From Flavobacterium poyangense (GTDB lineage: Bacteria; Bacteroidota; Bacteroidia; Flavobacteriales; Flavobacteriaceae): DNA of 64,000 bases. Location: assembly GCF_011751075.1 (NCBI RefSeq), contig NZ_JAALLN010000018.1, forward strand, positions 1 through 64,000. Direction: 5' to 3'. A program made the position numbers and the translations under genes. Shown piece after piece: positions 51,168 through 59,730 of this stretch. Positions within the stretch are counted from its first letter, which is position 1. Each line of letters opens with the position of its first letter. Under the pieces are notes generated by a model. That model saw only the letters and a list, made by a program, of their open reading frames with translations. It was not told the origin of the DNA and ran no database searches.

Positions 51168-52043
51168 ATGAAATCTATCGATCCGAATAATTTTAAAGTT
51201 GTAGAGAAAATAAGTTTAAAGCGTATTCCGACTTTGTTGGACATAAAGGCGGATGATGATGAAAAGGAGGAAAAACTCGATAAAGTCCAGGCGAAATTGA
51301 GCAATTTGCAGGATGTGATGTATGCCCACAACAAATACGGCGTTCTGATTTGCCTACAGGGTATGGATACTTCCGGAAAAGACAGTTTGATTCGGGAAGT
51401 TTTTAAAGAATTTAATCCACGTGGAGTAGTGGTGCATAGTTTTAAAACGCCAACATCGGCTGAGTTAGAGCATGATTATTTGTGGAGGCATTATATCGCG
51501 CTACCGGAAAAAGGAAAGTTTGCTATTTTTAACAGAACCCACTATGAGAATGTTTTGGTGACAAGAGTACATCCGGAGTATATTTTAGGAGAGAATTTGC
51601 CGGGAATTAATACGATTGATGATATTACGCCCAGTTTTTGGGAAAACAGAATCGAGCAGATTAATAATTTTGAAAGACATATTGCGCAAAACGGAACGAT
51701 CGTATTAAAGTTTTTTCTGCATTTGAGTAAGGAAGAACAACGTCAGCGTTTGCTGCGCCGTTTGGAGGAAGAAAAACACCATTGGAAATTTTCTCCTGCA
51801 GACTTGAAAGAACGGGAGCATTGGGAGGAGTATCAGAAATATTATGAAGAAGCAATAAATAAAACTTCAACCGAATTGGCACCCTGGTATATTGTTCCTG
51901 CTGATGATAAAGAAATGGCCCGATATATTGTCGCCAAAATTATTTGGGAAGAAATGCAAAAACATACTGATATTAAAGAACCGGAACTGGATGATAAAAT
52001 TAGAGCCAATTTTGAAATGTATAAAAAGGAATTAGGAGAATAA
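51168..52043 (+). CDS. ppk2: PPK2-family polyphosphate kinase (class III-like)
   Basis: Phosphotransferase using polyphosphate to phosphorylate nucleotides, 291 aa. Walker A is GMDTSGKD at 65-72, the Walker B segment FAIFNRTHYENVLV has the N-R-T-H-Y pattern typical of class III PPK2, and the lid helix is RRLEEEKHHWKFSPADLK. Class III enzymes act on both AMP and ADP. The frame opens at 51102, but the ATG at 51168 (MKSIDPNNF) lies beyond the repeat. It converges on the barrel gene. Confidence 0.93.
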   Translation: MKSIDPNNFKVVEKISLKRIPTLLDIKADDDEKEEKLDKVQAKLSNLQDVMYAHNKYGVLICLQGMDTSGKDSLIREVFKEFNPRGVVVHSFKTPTSAELEHDYLWRHYIALPEKGKFAIFNRTHYENVLVTRVHPEYILGENLPGINTIDDITPSFWENRIEQINNFERHIAQNGTIVLKFFLHLSKEEQRQRLLRRLEEEKHHWKFSPADLKEREHWEEYQKYYEEAINKTSTELAPWYIVPADDKEMARYIVAKIIWEEMQKHTDIKEPELDDKIRANFEMYKKELGE

Positions 52044-52050
52044 TAAAATT

Positions 52051-52087
52051 ACAAACCCGACAGTCCATGAGAAACTGCCGGGTTTTA
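52051..52087 (+). terminator. Terminator after the polyphosphate kinase
   Basis: AAACCCGACAG and CTGCCGGGTTT pair with one mismatch and are followed by T residues. Confidence 0.7.
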
Positions 52088-52118
52088 CCAAAAACAAAAG
52101 AATAAAAGGTCTGTATTT

Positions 52119-52652
52119 TTACAAATCGAAACCGTAGGCTAAACGAAGCGCCACCTGATTTGTTTTAAATTTGTTGTAATCTTCGTATCGCACACTGATA
52201 TCAATGTATTTATTCGCATATCCAATTCCGGGAGCCCATAAAAAAGTGGTGTCATTGTAACCGTTTGTTACTGCAAAACCGGCACCAACTTCCCCTAGTA
52301 CATAAAATTGATCTTCCCAGATAAAAGCTTTAAAACCGGCTTTTGCAGGAATAAATCCAAGGTCTTTTACGTCATCTCCAATAAATAAATTGGTAAAACC
52401 TGTAGTCAGGGTTAATGAAGTTCTTTTAGATAAATCATATTGTAAACGTACATCTCCTCCAAGTGACCAATCGTAAGCGTTGTCAGTTGGGAGACCACCG
52501 TTTAATCCGAAACCTAATCTAAATCCCGGCTCGTAAGTTTTGATTTCGCCTTCATTTTTAATAGCTGTTGTCTCTTGTGCGAAAGTGGTATTGGCGAATA
52601 AAATGGAAATAACAGCAAGGAATAACATTTTTATATTAACTGATTTTTTCAT
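52119..52652 (-). CDS. Outer-membrane beta-barrel-like protein
   Basis: A 177-aa protein, start at the ATG 52652 (MKKSVNIKMLFLAVISILFA, signal peptide ending TFAQ). The mature part has alternating strands (GFRLGFGLNGG, RLQYDLSKRTSLTLTTGFTN, AGFKAFIWEDQFYVLGEVGA, YIDISVRYEDYNK, VALRLAYGFDL) that end in an aromatic, as in small outer-membrane barrels. Function unknown. Frames farther upstream are not used. Confidence 0.75.
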   Translation of the reverse strand: MKKSVNIKMLFLAVISILFANTTFAQETTAIKNEGEIKTYEPGFRLGFGLNGGLPTDNAYDWSLGGDVRLQYDLSKRTSLTLTTGFTNLFIGDDVKDLGFIPAKAGFKAFIWEDQFYVLGEVGAGFAVTNGYNDTTFLWAPGIGYANKYIDISVRYEDYNKFKTNQVALRLAYGFDL

Positions 52653-52813
52653 GATCTCTTTTTTTGAATTATTAATAAGGTAAAAGTAGATTCTAACAGC
52701 TAGGAGGTTGTTATACAATTCGCAGGAATTGTTATATAATCTTAGCGTTATTAAGGATATTCCTAATATTCGCTTATATTGCTGATAATAGAAGAGAATT
52801 CAAAGCTTCTCTG

Positions 52814-52821
52814 TATCTTTG
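52814..52821 (+). promoter_or_regulatory. -7 box TATCTTTG for the MATE gene
   Basis: TATCTTTG matches TAnnTTTG and lies 22 bases before the TTG start at 52844. Confidence 0.45.
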
Positions 52822-52843
52822 ACCAACTTAAAAAACACTACAA

Positions 52844-54229
52844 TTGAATATAAAACAATACACAAAGGAGTTTTCTTATAATTTTAGATTAGCATATCCT
52901 ATTATTTTGGGAATGGTTGGACATACTTTAATAGGTATAGTCGATAATATTATGGTAGGGAAATTAGGAAGTACGGAGCTGGCAGCAGTTTCGTTGGGTA
53001 ATAGTATGATCTTTGTTGCCATGTCATTAGGAATTGGGTTTTCGACCGCAATAACTCCAATTGTGGCAGAAGGAGATGCAGAGAAAAATGATACCAAAAT
53101 TCGTTCTGCATTTCATCACGGTCTATTTTTATGTACCATTTTGGGATTGGTGATGTTTGGTGTGATTGTTCTGGCAAAGCCAATAATGGAAATGCTGGAT
53201 CAGCCTGCTGAAGTAATTGTGCTTGCAAAGCCTTATCTGGACTGGGTTGCATTTTCATTGATTCCTTTAATTATGTATCAGGGATACAAACAATTTGCCG
53301 ATGGAATGTCGATGACTAAGTATTCTATGTATGCTATGGTTATGGCGAATGTATTGCACGTAGGTATAAACTATCTTTTGATTTATGGGATTTGGATTTT
53401 TCCTAAAATGGGAATTATTGGGGCCGCCCTTGGAACCGTAATTTCGAGAATATTTTTAGTCATGTTTATGCATATTATGCTTTCGAGAAGGAATGATTTA
53501 AAGCGTTTTTTCAATGGTTTCAGCTTTAATGAAATAAAAAAAGCAACCATAAAAAAGATCATAAGTATTGGTCTTCCTTCGGCGATGCAGATGCTTTTTG
53601 AAGTGGTACTGTTCACGGCTTCAATCTGGCTTTGCGGGAATATCGGAAAAACGAGTCAGGCGGCTAATCAGGTTGCACTGAGTCTCTCTTCTCTGACTTT
53701 TATGTTTGCCATGGGATTAAGCGTAACGTCGATGATTAGGGTAAGTAATCAGAGAGGATTAAATGATTTTAAAAATTTAGTGGTAGTGGCCCGATCTATT
53801 TTTTTACTGGCTATTATAATTGAAACATTTTTTGCTATTTTGTTTGTTGTTTTCCATAATTATCTGCCACATCTCTTTTTGAATATGGAAAATAGTGGAC
53901 AGTTGCTGGATAACAATGAAGTAATAGCCATTGCATCAAAGTTACTTTTAGTTGCGGCCGTTTTTCAAATTTCTGATGGAATTCAGGTAGTTGTTTTAGG
54001 TGCTTTACGTGGTTTACAAGATGTGAAAATCCCGATGTACATTACGTTTGTTGCCTATTGGGTAATTGGTTTTCCGATTTCCTACTATTTAGCAGAATAT
54101 ACACCTTGGAAAGCACAAGGAGTCTGGATTGGACTTTTAGCGGGTTTAACTACGGCGGCTGTATTTTTATATCTGCGTTTTAATTATTTAACTAAAAAAT
54201 TAATTAAGAATTCAGTTACAAATAACTAA
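52844..54229 (+). CDS. MATE-family efflux transporter
   Basis: A 12-helix multidrug and toxin extrusion transporter of 461 aa, exporting cationic compounds in exchange for Na+ or H+. It has the duplicated six-helix halves and motifs such as PIILGMVGHTLIGIVDNIMV, GSTELAAVSLGNS, and AANQVALSLSSLTFMFAMGL. The start codon is TTG (52844). No ATG fits near the first helix. It is monocistronic. Confidence 0.92.
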   Translation: MNIKQYTKEFSYNFRLAYPIILGMVGHTLIGIVDNIMVGKLGSTELAAVSLGNSMIFVAMSLGIGFSTAITPIVAEGDAEKNDTKIRSAFHHGLFLCTILGLVMFGVIVLAKPIMEMLDQPAEVIVLAKPYLDWVAFSLIPLIMYQGYKQFADGMSMTKYSMYAMVMANVLHVGINYLLIYGIWIFPKMGIIGAALGTVISRIFLVMFMHIMLSRRNDLKRFFNGFSFNEIKKATIKKIISIGLPSAMQMLFEVVLFTASIWLCGNIGKTSQAANQVALSLSSLTFMFAMGLSVTSMIRVSNQRGLNDFKNLVVVARSIFLLAIIIETFFAILFVVFHNYLPHLFLNMENSGQLLDNNEVIAIASKLLLVAAVFQISDGIQVVVLGALRGLQDVKIPMYITFVAYWVIGFPISYYLAEYTPWKAQGVWIGLLAGLTTAAVFLYLRFNYLTKKLIKNSVTNN

Positions 54230-54264
54230 ATTTGAAACTTATAAAATAAAAAGAAACCACAGAT

Positions 54265-54313
54265 CTTAAAGATTGACACTGATTTTTAATTCATAAATGG
54301 AGTGAACTGTGGC
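54265..54313. repeat. CCACAG...CTGTGG inverted repeat
   Basis: AACCACAGATCTTAAAGATT and GAACTGTGGCAAG are partly complementary ends of a short element in the gap before the small acidic gene. Confidence 0.4.
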
Positions 54314-54346
54314 AAGAATACAAATCAAAAAATAAATTAATAAAAC

Positions 54347-54574
54347 ATGGAATTACCTAAATTTTTACTTGGAGATAATACTGATTTTCCGGATGATATT
54401 TTTATCATTCATCTTGATTATCCAAGATTTATAATTAACCTGAAAGATGATGAGGTTGAGTTTATGGAAGAAGCCGAAGACCTTGATGAAGCAGAATTAA
54501 ATGCCGAAATGGAAGGTTTGATTATTTTGGCTAACGACTTTTATGACAGAGAAATAAATCGTTACGAAGAGTAG
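54347..54574 (+). CDS. Small acidic conserved protein
   Basis: A 75-aa strongly acidic protein (MELPKFLLGDNTDFPDDIF, then EEAEDLDEAELNAEMEG). It looks like a conserved flavobacterial protein of unknown function, and it has no membrane segment or recognised domain. The stop codon TAG begins a GTAGAGACGC repeat region. It precedes the LTA-synthase-like gene. Confidence 0.65.
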   Translation: MELPKFLLGDNTDFPDDIFIIHLDYPRFIINLKDDEVEFMEEAEDLDEAELNAEMEGLIILANDFYDREINRYEE

Positions 54575-54630
54575 AGACGCCCGGTAGAGACGCACAGCAG
54601 TGCGTCTCTACACAGTGCGTTTCTACAGGT
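54572..54630. repeat. GTAGAGACGCAC palindrome between the acidic gene and the sulfatase
   Basis: GTAGAGACGCAC (54584-54595), loop AGCA, GTGCGTCTCTAC (54600-54611) is a perfect 12-bp hairpin. Partial copies on both sides (GAGACGCCCG, CAGTGCGTTTCTAC) extend it. It lacks a T run, so it is a repeat, not a standard terminator. Confidence 0.7.
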
Positions 54631-54659
54631 TTCAATTTTTGCACCTTAAATTATCTTTA

Positions 54660-56597
54660 ATGAAAAAATTAAGTTTTTTAAAACCCGTTTTTAATTTTAT
54701 AGCAATCGGATTGCTAATTACTACTTTAAGTCGACTGTTTTTATTTTTTATCTTTAAAGATAGAGTTGTTGAAACACCAAATTTCTGGTATATTTTTCCA
54801 ATCGGTTTGCGAATGGATTTGATATTATTATGTTATTTATCTTTTTTACCGGCTGTTTTAATAACATTTTTACCTGGGAAATGGGTGAAATTTACCAACA
54901 AATTCTTGGTAATTTATAGCTTTCTGTTTTTGTTTCTGATTCTTTTTGTAGAGTTAGCTACACCTGACTTTGTAAAACAATACGATACACGTCCCAACAA
55001 AATTTTTCTGGATTATCTGATTTATCCAAAAGAGGTGGTAGGAATGTTGTTGAAAAGCTACCTGATGTCTATTATTGTTACTTTCCTGATTTTGGGAGTA
55101 GTACTTTATTTTGCCTTTAAGAAAGGAAAACGTTTCTTTCATACAACGAATACGGAGTATAAGTTTAAATTGTTGCTTTTCCCGTTAGTGGCTTTTTTAT
55201 TGTTTTTCGGAGCACGTTCCAGTCTGACTTCAAAACGACCAATTAATGCCAGTAATGCGGTTTTTTCTACCGATCAGTTAACGAATACTTTGGGGTTGAA
55301 TTCTTTTTATACCGTTGCTTTTGCTGCTTATTCGATTAAAAACGAAGGAAACACCAAAATGTATGGAAAAATGGATGAAGCAGAAGCCATTGCCCGTGTA
55401 AAAAAATACATGATTGCCGGACCAAGTGACTTTACTGATGCCGAGATTCCGTTTCTTCATGTACAGCAACCGGATACAGCTGTTGCAAAGCCTTATAATT
55501 TGGTTATTTTTCTACAGGAAAGTTTAGGAGCAGAATATGTTGGAATCTTAGGAGGGAAACCTTTAACACCGGAATTTGATAAATTATCAAAAGAAGGATT
55601 GTTGTTTACCAATTTGTATTGTACAGGAACTCGTAGCGTTCGTGGAATTGAAGCTGTCGTAACCGGGTTTTTACCATCGCCATCTGAAAGTGTGGTGAAA
55701 TTAGGAAACTCGCAGCAAGGCTTTTTTACTTTGGCTGATGCCTTAAAACAAAAAGGGTATGAAACCAGTTTTATTTATGGTGGAATGGCAAATTTTGATA
55801 ATATGGCTTCGTTTTTCAACGGAAATGGTTTCCAGGATATTGTAGATCAGGCAGATTTTGAAGCGGATGGAAACAAATATGCTTTCAAAGGAACCTGGGG
55901 GTATTCAGACGAAGATTTGGTAACAAAAGCAAATAATTATTTTAAAGCTAAAGGTGATAAACCGTTCTTTTCTTTAATGTTTTCTACTTCTAATCACGAG
56001 CCTTTTGAATATCCGGCAGGAAGAATAAAACCGTATGATCAGAAACCGGCAACGGTAAATAATGCCATGAAATATGCGGATTTTTCGATTGGGAAATTCT
56101 TTGAAATGGCTAAAAAAGAAGCGTATTTTAAAAACACCATTTTTATTGTTATTGCAGATCATAATACCAGAACGTACGGGAAAAATTTAGTGCCGATCAA
56201 TAAATTCCATATCCCGGCTTTAATAATGGGACCTGGAGTTAAAAAAGGATCTGTTTACAGTAAATTGGCAAGTCAGATCGATATTCCGCCGACTTTATTG
56301 GGGTATTTAGGACTTCCGTTTGAAACCCCAATGGTAGGAAGAAATTTAAATAAACTCGACGCTAAAGTTCAGGGAAGATCTATCATGCAGTTTAATGATA
56401 TCAATGCCTTTAGAGTAGAGAATCAGGTGGTAATCATGCAGCCAAACTTGAAACCGTTGCAATTTGAAATCAAAAATGATACAACTTTAATTCCTGTAAA
56501 ATTAAACGAAGAATTAGCAAAAGATGCTTTGGCACACGTTATTACAGCAGGAAATTTGTATAAGGAGAGTAAGTATAAGCTTAGGACTAAGAAATAG
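54660..56597 (+). CDS. LTA synthase-family membrane sulfatase
   Basis: A 645-aa membrane protein with about five N-terminal TM helices (about 1-205) and an extracellular alkaline-phosphatase-fold domain (about 275-600). The catalytic Thr lies in TGTRSVRGIEA, metal ligands include the Glu in FLQESLG and His residues in STSNHEPF and IADHNTR. Related enzymes transfer phosphoglycerol from lipids (LtaS, MdoB/OpgB). In a Gram-negative bacterium the acceptor may be a periplasmic glycan or surface polymer, unknown. The frame opens at 54600, but the ATG at 54660 (MKKLSFL) is the natural start. Confidence 0.88.
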   Translation: MKKLSFLKPVFNFIAIGLLITTLSRLFLFFIFKDRVVETPNFWYIFPIGLRMDLILLCYLSFLPAVLITFLPGKWVKFTNKFLVIYSFLFLFLILFVELATPDFVKQYDTRPNKIFLDYLIYPKEVVGMLLKSYLMSIIVTFLILGVVLYFAFKKGKRFFHTTNTEYKFKLLLFPLVAFLLFFGARSSLTSKRPINASNAVFSTDQLTNTLGLNSFYTVAFAAYSIKNEGNTKMYGKMDEAEAIARVKKYMIAGPSDFTDAEIPFLHVQQPDTAVAKPYNLVIFLQESLGAEYVGILGGKPLTPEFDKLSKEGLLFTNLYCTGTRSVRGIEAVVTGFLPSPSESVVKLGNSQQGFFTLADALKQKGYETSFIYGGMANFDNMASFFNGNGFQDIVDQADFEADGNKYAFKGTWGYSDEDLVTKANNYFKAKGDKPFFSLMFSTSNHEPFEYPAGRIKPYDQKPATVNNAMKYADFSIGKFFEMAKKEAYFKNTIFIVIADHNTRTYGKNLVPINKFHIPALIMGPGVKKGSVYSKLASQIDIPPTLLGYLGLPFETPMVGRNLNKLDAKVQGRSIMQFNDINAFRVENQVVIMQPNLKPLQFEIKNDTTLIPVKLNEELAKDALAHVITAGNLYKESKYKLRTKK

Positions 56598-56692
56598 GTT
56601 CAGAGGTTCAAAGTGACAAAGGTTCAGAGGTTTTTACCTTGCGTTTTTCTCAGTTGGAATCTTTCTCAAAAAGCATTGAATACAATTTTTAA

Positions 56693-56774
56693 GCAGTTGC
56701 AAAAGGTGATATTTCATCAGTTTGCAACTGTTTTTTTGTTTTGTTTTAATTGTGAAATTATTTCTGATTGTAGC
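56693..56774 (-). pseudogene. Fragment of meaB 3' end
   Basis: GCAGTTGCAAAAGGTGATAT onward matches meaB at 56926-57009 with about a dozen substitutions and one inserted base in ~83 bp. The inserted base shifts the frame relative to the meaB codons (QNKKAVQNDEIS). The fragment cannot be translated as a continuation of meaB. Confidence 0.8.
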
Positions 56775-56801
56775 TTTGACAAATGTTATTATAGAAATAA
56801 A

Positions 56802-56845
56802 TTTTATTTAAAGAGAATTAGTCTATGCTTAAAACCAAGAAATAG
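56802..56845 (+). pseudogene. Fragment of the LTA-synthase-like gene end
   Basis: 44 bases ending CCAAGAAATAG resemble the last 43 bases of the sulfatase gene (56555-56597, ending ACTAAGAAATAG) with a few substitutions and a one-base length difference. It is not in frame with any gene. Confidence 0.65.
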
Positions 56846-56855
56846 GGGCAAAGAT

Positions 56856-57980
56856 TTATTGCTTTGTACCTTTGTTACTTTGCACCTTTGTACCTTCCCC
56901 AAAATAAAGAGACAACAAATTCTGAGCAGCTGCAAAAGGTGATATTTCATCATTTTGCACTGCTTTTTTGTTTTGTTCCAGTTGTGCGATTATTTCCGGT
57001 TGGTTGTAGAAGTTTAATCGAAGTTGTTCGTTGATGGTTTCTATCATCCAAAAATGATTCTGGTCTTTTCGTTTTTCCTGGAAATAACCCGTTTTATTTG
57101 TCATTTCAAAATAACTCGAAATGGTCTCCCAGATTTCTGAAATTCCTTCCTGAGTAATGGCACTGCAGGTTGTCACTTTGGGTTGCCAGGTTGATTTTTT
57201 TGGAGGAAATAAATGCAGAGCGCGGTTAAATTCTAATTTGGCTTGGTTTGCTTTTTTGATGTTATCACCATCTGCTTTATTGATGACAATAGCATCCGCC
57301 ATTTCCATAATACCACGTTTAATGCCCTGAAGCTCGTCGCCGGCACCCGAGATTTTTAGTAAAAGAAAAAAGTCAACCATGCTATGAACAGCAGTTTCGC
57401 TTTGTCCCACACCAACCGTTTCAATTAGAATTGTGTCAAAACCGGCAGCTTCACAAAGTATAATGGTTTCTCTAGTTTTTCGGGCTACTCCGCCTAAAGT
57501 ATCGCCGGAAGCACTTGGTCTTATAAAAGCATTTTCATCTTTTACCAGTTCTTCCATTCGGGTTTTATCCCCCAGAATACTGCCGTGAGAAAGTGAACTA
57601 CTCGGGTCAACAGCCAATACGGCAACTTTTTTACCCATTGCGGTCAGAAAGGTTCCAAAGGTTTCTATAAAAGTACTTTTGCCAACACCGGGAACGCCTG
57701 TAATTCCGATACGTATGGATTTATTGGCATAAGGAAGGCAGCCTTTGATGACTTCATTTGCTTTTTCGGCATGCTGCGGATTGGTGCTTTCGACCAAAGT
57801 AATGCCACGGCTTAAGGATGTTCTGTTAGCGTCGAGGATTCCATCAATCAATTCTTTGGCAGAAGGTTGTTTTCTTCTGTTTTGCTGAATCTGACTAATA
57901 GCAGAAATGCTGGTAATTTCAGGAGGTGAAATTCCGGCCTTTTCTTGCAGACTACTAACTTGTTTTTTTGAACTCGACAA
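56856..57980 (-). CDS. meaB: MeaB/ArgK GTPase, methylmalonyl-CoA mutase chaperone
   Basis: A G3E P-loop GTPase, 374 aa, that protects and gates cofactor loading of methylmalonyl-CoA mutase, encoded at 13-17 kb here. The P-loop GVPGVGKST is near 95-103, then VLAVDPSSSLSHGSILGDKT, ETVGVGQSE (G3 region) and NKADGDN (G4). The start is TTG at 57980 (LSSSKKQ); no ATG lies near the domain start. The last ten residues (KVQSNKGTKQ) are encoded by CTTTGTACC-type repeat DNA, so the tail is probably a run-through extension. Confidence 0.94.
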   Translation of the reverse strand: MSSSKKQVSSLQEKAGISPPEITSISAISQIQQNRRKQPSAKELIDGILDANRTSLSRGITLVESTNPQHAEKANEVIKGCLPYANKSIRIGITGVPGVGKSTFIETFGTFLTAMGKKVAVLAVDPSSSLSHGSILGDKTRMEELVKDENAFIRPSASGDTLGGVARKTRETIILCEAAGFDTILIETVGVGQSETAVHSMVDFFLLLKISGAGDELQGIKRGIMEMADAIVINKADGDNIKKANQAKLEFNRALHLFPPKKSTWQPKVTTCSAITQEGISEIWETISSYFEMTNKTGYFQEKRKDQNHFWMIETINEQLRLNFYNQPEIIAQLEQNKKAVQNDEISPFAAAQNLLSLYFGEGTKVQSNKGTKQ

Positions 57981-58016
57981 AATGTATTTTTTGGTACTGT
58001 AAAAGTACAGAAAACA

Positions 58017-58057
58017 AAAACAGTTTCAAAAGACAATTATGCTCTTGAAACTGTTTA
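58017..58057 (-). terminator. Terminator of the YwnAB-like operon
   Basis: AAACAGTTTCAAGAG and TTTTGAAACTGTTTTTG on the minus strand form a strong hairpin followed by T residues, beyond the 58161 gene. Confidence 0.75.
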
Positions 58058-58065
58058 GATTGTTT

Positions 58066-58153
58066 AACACGAATTACACGAATTTGTACTAATTATTTTT
58101 GTCCGCAATATGTTAAACTTTTAATTCGTGAAAATTCGTGAAATTCGTGTTTG
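58066..58153. repeat. ACACGAATT/AATTCGTG inverted repeat
   Basis: AACACGAATTACACGAATTT (58066-58085) is answered by AATTCGTGAAAATTCGTG and AAATTCGTGTTT (about 58123-58152), with a short AT-rich centre. The arms are themselves tandem copies of ACACGAATT. Confidence 0.65.
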
Positions 58154-58160
58154 AATAAAT

Positions 58161-58802
58161 TTAGTATGCCGCTGTAAAACGCACTTGGTGGTGTTTTGGA
58201 GTTTCTGCTTCATCAGCGATAACGACTGCTAAATCTTCTACAGATAAGATACTTCTTTGTTCCTCATTAAAAACAGGATTGTCCAGACCTAAACGATATT
58301 TTCCTGTTCTTCCCGTTGTAATGCCCTGATGCATTTCAAAAGCCGGACTAAAGAAAGCCCAGTCAAGCTCTTTTTCTTCTTTAATGATATTCAAATAATC
58401 TCTTGCTGCTGAAGCTGCGGTATAGTATTCTTTTGGAAAATCCGGAGTATCAACCGCTTGTAAACCTGGCGCAACAAACAAACTTCCGCCTCCGCCAATG
58501 ACGATAAAACGTTTCACTCCCGATTTTTTAACGGCTTCCTGAATAGCTTTTGAACCAGCAATAAAATCGTCATAGATATTAGGGTTTGTCCAGCCTGAGT
58601 TGTAAGCACTAATGATAAGGTCATTTCCCTTCAGAATAGCTGCCAAAGCATCTGTGTTGAAGATATCTGTTGATACCCAGTTTACATTTGGTACTTCTTT
58701 TGGATTTCTGGCGATAGCCGTAATTTCCTGATTTCTTGAAACTAGTTCGTTTAAAATAGCAGAGCCTACAAATCCCGTAGCTCCAATGATAGCAATTTTC
58801 AT
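58161..58802 (-). CDS. NAD(P)-binding oxidoreductase, YwnB-like
   Basis: A 213-aa atypical SDR of the NAD(P)H-binding (NmrA/YwnB-like) type. The cofactor loop GATGFVGSA is at 8-16 (MKIAIIGATGFVGSAIL), with the TxR/K cofactor region (IAIARNPKE) following. It lies downstream of the Rrf2 gene, the same pairing as B. subtilis ywnA-ywnB. Function is likely redox or stress related. Substrate unknown. Confidence 0.85.
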   Translation of the reverse strand: MKIAIIGATGFVGSAILNELVSRNQEITAIARNPKEVPNVNWVSTDIFNTDALAAILKGNDLIISAYNSGWTNPNIYDDFIAGSKAIQEAVKKSGVKRFIVIGGGGSLFVAPGLQAVDTPDFPKEYYTAASAARDYLNIIKEEKELDWAFFSPAFEMHQGITTGRTGKYRLGLDNPVFNEEQRSILSVEDLAVVIADEAETPKHHQVRFTAAY

Positions 58803-58858
58803 AATATATAAGTTTTATTAGTAATAAAAAATGTTACAGTTTTGTGTAAAAAAAAGTT

Positions 58859-59266
58859 TTAGAACTGATTTGAAAAATCTTCTAAGGTAATATCACTCAG
58901 TTGTAAACTCACTTTTTCGTTCATTTCGGCGTATAATTCGGCTAAATTTTGGTTGATTTTTTTTCCAACCGGACAATCGGGGTTAGGCTGATTTTTTGCA
59001 TAACCTAAATTGATGGTGTCTAATGTCATTTCAAATACTTCTTTCAACGTAATATTTGAAGCTGCTTTAGACAATTTTGTGCCGCCGTTTTTACCTTCCT
59101 TACTTTCTACAATATGATTTGCTTTTAGATTCGCAATTTCCTTTCTAACCAAAACCGGGTTAAGGTTAATGCTTCCTGCAATAAATTCTGAAGACAAATA
59201 ATCATTTGGGAATTTAGTGAGTAAAGTTAAAATGTGAATCGTTATGGCAAACTTACCTGAAATCAT
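58859..59266 (-). CDS. Rrf2-family transcriptional regulator, YwnA-like
   Basis: A 135-aa winged HTH regulator. MISGKFAITIHILTLL opens the family, the wing includes ESKEGKNGGTKLSKA, and ITLKEVFEMT follows. Only one cysteine (PDCPVGKK) is present, so the three-cysteine iron-sulfur cluster of IscR/NsrR-like members cannot form. This fits the YwnA-type that senses in other ways. Likely autoregulates and controls the oxidoreductase 56 bp downstream. Confidence 0.88.
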   Translation of the reverse strand: MISGKFAITIHILTLLTKFPNDYLSSEFIAGSINLNPVLVRKEIANLKANHIVESKEGKNGGTKLSKAASNITLKEVFEMTLDTINLGYAKNQPNPDCPVGKKINQNLAELYAEMNEKVSLQLSDITLEDFSNQF

Positions 59267-59349
59267 ACTGTAATAAAATATGTTACAAATGTAAAGGGTT
59301 TTATCGAATAAAAAAAAGTTTTAACGGAAAATTAATAATTATGGACTAA

Positions 59350-59694
59350 GTCGTTGGAGGTATTTCGCTAAAAAAAATATGTACTTAACACATAGTGACA
59401 TAGATTTTATGTTTAAAAATAGAGCGTAAAGAGAAACATATTTCTCTCATATAGTAGACCTATGAGGTCTTCGACTTCGCTCAGACTGACAATTGTAATT
59501 TTATTGAAGTGAAACACCTTTTTCGTTTTTAAGGCTATGTTTCTCCTAATGTTAGCAGTGAAATTTTTTCACGCAGATTCATTCAGATTGTTTTTATCGA
59601 AGTAACAAAACAAAAATATCGGCTTGATCTGCTAAATCAGCGTGCAAAAGACTTTTCGTCTATGTGTTAAAAAATAATTGCACCCAATGGGCTA
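59350..59694. repeat. Compound cluster of ACACATAG and CGCAGATT elements
   Basis: The left part (GTACTTAACACATAGTGACA at about 59381) and right ends CTATGTTTCTCC (about 59535) and CTATGTGTTAAAAAATAATT then GCACCCAATGG (about 59659-59690) are pieces of the ACACATAG family. Between them is a CACGCAGATTCATTCAGATT / ATCAGCGTGCAAAAG inverted repeat (59564-59650), and a TCTTCGACTTCGCTCAGACT core at 59468-59491. It appears to be repeats nested in repeats. A -7 box for the next gene follows directly. Confidence 0.6.
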
Positions 59695-59707
59695 TTTTAT
59701 AAATCCT

Positions 59708-59715
59708 TATTTTTG
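59708..59715 (+). promoter_or_regulatory. -7 box TATTTTTG for the AEC transporter
   Basis: TATTTTTG matches TAnnTTTG 15 bases before the ATG at 59731, immediately downstream of the repeat cluster. Confidence 0.45.
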
Positions 59716-59730
59716 CAGTCATTCTGCTAT

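Larger units (their letters stand above)
56598..56855. repeat. Convergent gap with decayed gene-end duplicates and CTTTGTACC repeats
   Basis: No intact gene. Contains a fragment of the meaB 3' end (56693-56774), a fragment of the LTA-synthase gene end (56802-56845), and runs of AGGTTCAGAGGTT/CTTTGTACCTTTG-type words on both sides. See findings for the duplication interpretation. Confidence 0.7.

Noticed and set aside
56613..56942. 109-codon frame across the LTA-synthase/meaB gap
   Set aside because: Overlaps the real meaB end and consists of decayed duplicates and CTTTGTACC repeats.
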